Source: Streptomyces sp. JB150
GTDB taxonomy: Bacteria > Actinomycetota > Actinomycetes > Streptomycetales > Streptomycetaceae
NCBI RefSeq assembly: GCF_011193355.1
Contig: NZ_CP049780.1
Span: 4,105,085 to 4,169,084, forward strand
Direction: 5' to 3'
Length of the DNA stretch: 64,000 nucleotides
A program made the position numbers and the translations under genes. The notes under the pieces are model-generated. The model had not been told where the DNA came from, made no database searches, and saw only the letters and a list, made by a program, of their open reading frames with translations. Below, in pieces: positions 61,328 to 64,000 of this stretch. How positions within the stretch are numbered: the stretch's first letter is position 1; every line of letters begins with the position of its first letter.

Positions 61328-61525
61328 ATGGAGAGCGCGTCGGCGATCTTCGCGGGGATGGTGTTCGCCCTGTTCGGAGCGGCACTGCTGGTGTGGACCG
61401 GGGTGCGGACGCGGCAGCGGCAGCCGGTCGCCCACGGTGTGAGTCCGGTCGCATCGGCGGCCGCCGCGAGCGCCGTGGCGGTGATCGCGCTCGTCGTCGC
61501 GGCCTGGTGCTTGACCCGGGTGTGA
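61328..61525 (+). CDS. small two-helix membrane protein
   Basis: A 65-residue protein with helices SAIFAGMVFALFGAALLVWTGV and ASAAAASAVAVIALVVAAWCL, separated by a short basic loop. ATG 61328 follows a GGGGAG site. It lies between the methyltransferase gene and topA. Function unknown. Good start and membrane pattern support a real gene. Confidence 0.7.
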   Translation: MESASAIFAGMVFALFGAALLVWTGVRTRQRQPVAHGVSPVASAAAASAVAVIALVVAAWCLTRV

Positions 61526-61785
61526 GCATGATGGAAGGGGCGCTTCGCCGGTGAGGAGCCGGTGAGGAGGAGGTCTTCGCTCCGGTTCGGCCGGAAAACA
61601 GCGATGGACACTCCGGGCGGCAGGAATGACGGAAGTCGGGTTACCGTTCGAGTGGCCGTTGCGGGCTTTTCCCGTTTGACAACGGGGCGGGATGTACCGT
61701 CACACTCCGCAGCGTCACCACCACCCGACCCCGGGAACGAGAAGGCCTGGGGAGGCCCCAGCGTCGACCGGAGAGAAGAGCGAAG

Positions 61786-64000
61786 TTGTCCCCGACCAGC
61801 GAGACCGCACAGGGCGGCCGCCGACTCGTCATCGTCGAGTCGCCTGCCAAGGCGAAGACGATCAAGGGCTACCTCGGCCCCGGCTACGTAGTCGAAGCGA
61901 GCGTCGGGCACATCCGCGACCTTCCGAACGGCGCCGCGGAGGTGCCGGAGAAGTACACCGGCGAGGTCCGCCGCCTCGGTGTGGACGTCGACCATGACTT
62001 CCAGCCGATCTATGTCGTCAACGCCGACAAGAAGGCCCAGGTCAAGAAGCTCAAGGACCTGCTGAAGGAGTCCGACGAGCTCTACCTCGCCACCGATGAG
62101 GACCGCGAGGGCGAGGCCATCGCCTGGCATCTCCAGGAGGTGCTGAAGCCCAAGGTCCCGGTCAAGCGGATGGTCTTCCACGAGATCACCAAGGCCGCGA
62201 TCCAGGCCGCCGTCGCCAACCCGCGCCAGCTCAACCAGAAGCTGGTCGACGCCCAGGAGACCCGCCGCATCCTCGACCGCCTGTACGGCTACGAGGTCTC
62301 GCCGGTGCTGTGGAAGAAGGTCATGCCGCGGCTGTCGGCGGGCCGCGTCCAGTCGGTGGCGACCCGGCTCGTCGTCGAGCGGGAGCGCGAGCGCATCGCG
62401 TTCCGCTCCGCCGAGTACTGGGACCTCACCGGCACCTTCTCCACCGGCCGCGCGGGGGACCCGTCCGACCCGTCGTCGCTGGTCGCGCGGCTGCAGACGG
62501 TCGACGGCCGGCGTGTCGCGCAGGGCCGTGACTTCGACTCGCTCGGGCAGCTGAAGAGCGCGAACACCCTGCACCTCGACGAGGCGAACGCCCGCGCGCT
62601 CGCCGCCGCGCTGGGGAACACCCGCTTCTCCGTCCGGTCCGTCGAGTCCAAGCCGTACCGCCGCTCGCCGTACGCGCCGTTCCGTACGACGACCCTCCAG
62701 CAGGAGGCCAGCCGCAAGCTCGGCTTCGGCGCGAAGGCCACGATGCAGATCGCGCAGAAGCTGTACGAGAACGGCTACATCACGTACATGCGTACGGACT
62801 CCACGACGCTGAGCGACACGGCGATCGCCGCCGCGCGCGCCCAGGTCACGCAGCTGTACGGCGCCGAGTACCTGCCGGACACGCCGCGCACGTACGCCGC
62901 GAAGGTCAAGAACGCGCAGGAGGCGCACGAGGCGATCCGCCCCTCGGGTGATCGTTTCCGCACGCCCGCCGAGACCGGTCTGACCGGCGACCAGTTCAAG
63001 CTGTACGAGCTGATCTGGAAGCGGACCGTCGCCTCCCAGATGAAGGACGCGACCGGGAACTCCGTCACCGTGAAGATCGGCGGCACCGCCGCCGACGGCC
63101 GGGACGTCGAGTTCAGCGCGTCCGGCAAGACGATCACCTTCCACGGCTTCCTGAAGGCCTACGTCGAGGGTGCCGACGACCCGAACGCCGAGCTGGACGA
63201 CCGCGAGCGCCGGCTGCCGCAGGTGGCCGAGGGCGACCCGCTGTCCGCCGAGGAGATCACCGCCGACGGCCACGCCACCAAGCCCCCGGCCCGCTACACC
63301 GAGGCCAGCCTGGTCAAGGAGCTGGAGGAGCGCGAGATCGGCCGCCCGTCGACGTACGCGTCGATCATCGGCACGATCCTCGACCGCGGCTACGTCTTCA
63401 AGAAGGGCACGGCCCTCGTGCCGTCCTTCCTGTCCTTCGCCGTGGTCAACCTGCTGGAGAAGCACTTCGGCCGGCTCGTCGACTACGACTTCACCGCCAA
63501 GATGGAGGACGACCTCGACCGCATCGCGCGCGGCGAGGCGCAGGCCGTGCCGTGGCTGAAGCGGTTCTACTTCGGCGAGGGCACCGTCGCGGGCGCCGCC
63601 GCCGACGCCGGGAACGGCGACGGCGACCACCTCGGCGGCCTGAAGGAACTGGTCACCGACCTGGGCGCGATCGACGCGCGCGAGGTGTCCTCGTTCCCGG
63701 TGGGCAACGACATCGTGCTGCGGGTCGGCCGCTACGGGCCGTACATCGAGCGCGGCGAGAAGGACACCGACGGCCACCAGCGCGCGGACATCCCCGCCGA
63801 CCTGGCGCCCGACGAGCTGACCGTCGAGCTGGCCGAGGAACTGCTCGCCAAGCCGAGCGGCGACTTCGAGCTGGGCGTCGACCCGGCGACCGGCCACACG
63901 ATCGTCGCCAAGGACGGCCGCTACGGCCCGTACGTCACGGAAATCCTCCCCGAGGGCACCCCGAAGACCGGCAAGAACGCGGTCAAGCCGCGCACCGCGT
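61786..64000 (+). CDS. topA: DNA topoisomerase I (5' part, runs off window)
   Basis: Type IA topoisomerase, relaxing negative supercoils. Starts at TTG 61786 (LSPTSETAQGGRRLVIVESPAKAKTIKGYL) with GGAGAGAAG upstream. The TOPRIM domain shows VESPAKAKT and ATDEDREGEAIAWHL. The active-site tyrosine is in ITYMRTDSTTLS (about 326-336). EEREIGRPSTYASII and further zinc/C-terminal repeats (GRYGPYIERGEKD, KDGRYGPYVTEIL) continue to the edge. The 738 visible codons lack the end. Family members in Streptomyces end in a Lys-rich tail beyond the window. Confidence 0.96.
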   Translation, partial: MSPTSETAQGGRRLVIVESPAKAKTIKGYLGPGYVVEASVGHIRDLPNGAAEVPEKYTGEVRRLGVDVDHDFQPIYVVNADKKAQVKKLKDLLKESDELYLATDEDREGEAIAWHLQEVLKPKVPVKRMVFHEITKAAIQAAVANPRQLNQKLVDAQETRRILDRLYGYEVSPVLWKKVMPRLSAGRVQSVATRLVVERERERIAFRSAEYWDLTGTFSTGRAGDPSDPSSLVARLQTVDGRRVAQGRDFDSLGQLKSANTLHLDEANARALAAALGNTRFSVRSVESKPYRRSPYAPFRTTTLQQEASRKLGFGAKATMQIAQKLYENGYITYMRTDSTTLSDTAIAAARAQVTQLYGAEYLPDTPRTYAAKVKNAQEAHEAIRPSGDRFRTPAETGLTGDQFKLYELIWKRTVASQMKDATGNSVTVKIGGTAADGRDVEFSASGKTITFHGFLKAYVEGADDPNAELDDRERRLPQVAEGDPLSAEEITADGHATKPPARYTEASLVKELEEREIGRPSTYASIIGTILDRGYVFKKGTALVPSFLSFAVVNLLEKHFGRLVDYDFTAKMEDDLDRIARGEAQAVPWLKRFYFGEGTVAGAAADAGNGDGDHLGGLKELVTDLGAIDAREVSSFPVGNDIVLRVGRYGPYIERGEKDTDGHQRADIPADLAPDELTVELAEELLAKPSGDFELGVDPATGHTIVAKDGRYGPYVTEILPEGTPKTGKNAVKPRTA

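Overview
The window is high-GC DNA with actinomycete codon use, GTG/TTG starts and short ATGA/GTGA overlaps. It carries Streptomyces hallmark genes: bldG and its partner, crp, a tad pilus locus with an adjacent 6C RNA, hppA, and topA. It is a core chromosomal segment of a Streptomyces, interrupted by one large mobile element.

Left flank (1-23510). In order: a NUDIX/MBL pair, crp (with a candidate autoregulatory site), nth with a histone H1-like tail, a CoA pyrophosphatase-type NUDIX, a MarP-like membrane protease, an alpha/beta hydrolase plus holin-like operon, nhaA, acs, an ECF-type sigma factor with a membrane protein, a SulP-carbonic anhydrase fusion, a deacetylase-like lipoprotein, a CooC/MinD-type ATPase, a Fic-like protein, a HAD phosphatase, a 6C RNA, and the start of the tad locus (cpaE/tadZ, then tadA).

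Mobile element (23511-48759, 25,249 bp). A Tn7-like transposon sits after codon 361 of tadA, in the conserved histidine-box region. Its ends are near-perfect 28-bp inverted repeats (TGTCGGAC...), flanked by the 5-bp duplication GCGGC. The core is tniQ-tnsA-tnsB-tnsC. It is divergent from an HTH regulator that shares an operon with two further tniQ-like genes, one of which has lost the zinc-ribbon cysteines. Cargo from left to right: a small unknown gene and a HEPN-like protein; a three-zinc-knuckle Endo VII-type HNH protein; an HTH repressor divergent from a DNA methyltransferase, followed by NurA-like nuclease and HerA-like ATPase genes (a likely defence module); an HxlR regulator; an XRE/peptide deformylase pair; and four sugar-transferase-type proteins with a P-loop kinase. 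A lower-GC PD-(D/E)XK-like protein lies next to the right end.

Right flank (48760-64000). The 3' part of tadA is followed by tadB, tadC, a Flp-like pilin and two TadE-like genes. Then come an MrfA-type DECH helicase (opposite strand), bldG and its anti-sigma partner, hppA, a lipoprotein, a SAM methyltransferase, a small membrane protein, and topA running off the end. Two families of 25-bp tandem repeats lie between genes here.

The strongest biological story is the transposon itself: intact ends, target duplication and transposition genes, three TniQ-type targeting proteins, and a methyltransferase-NurA-HerA cassette carried with glycosyltransferases. All calls come from reading sequence and motifs; no database search was run.
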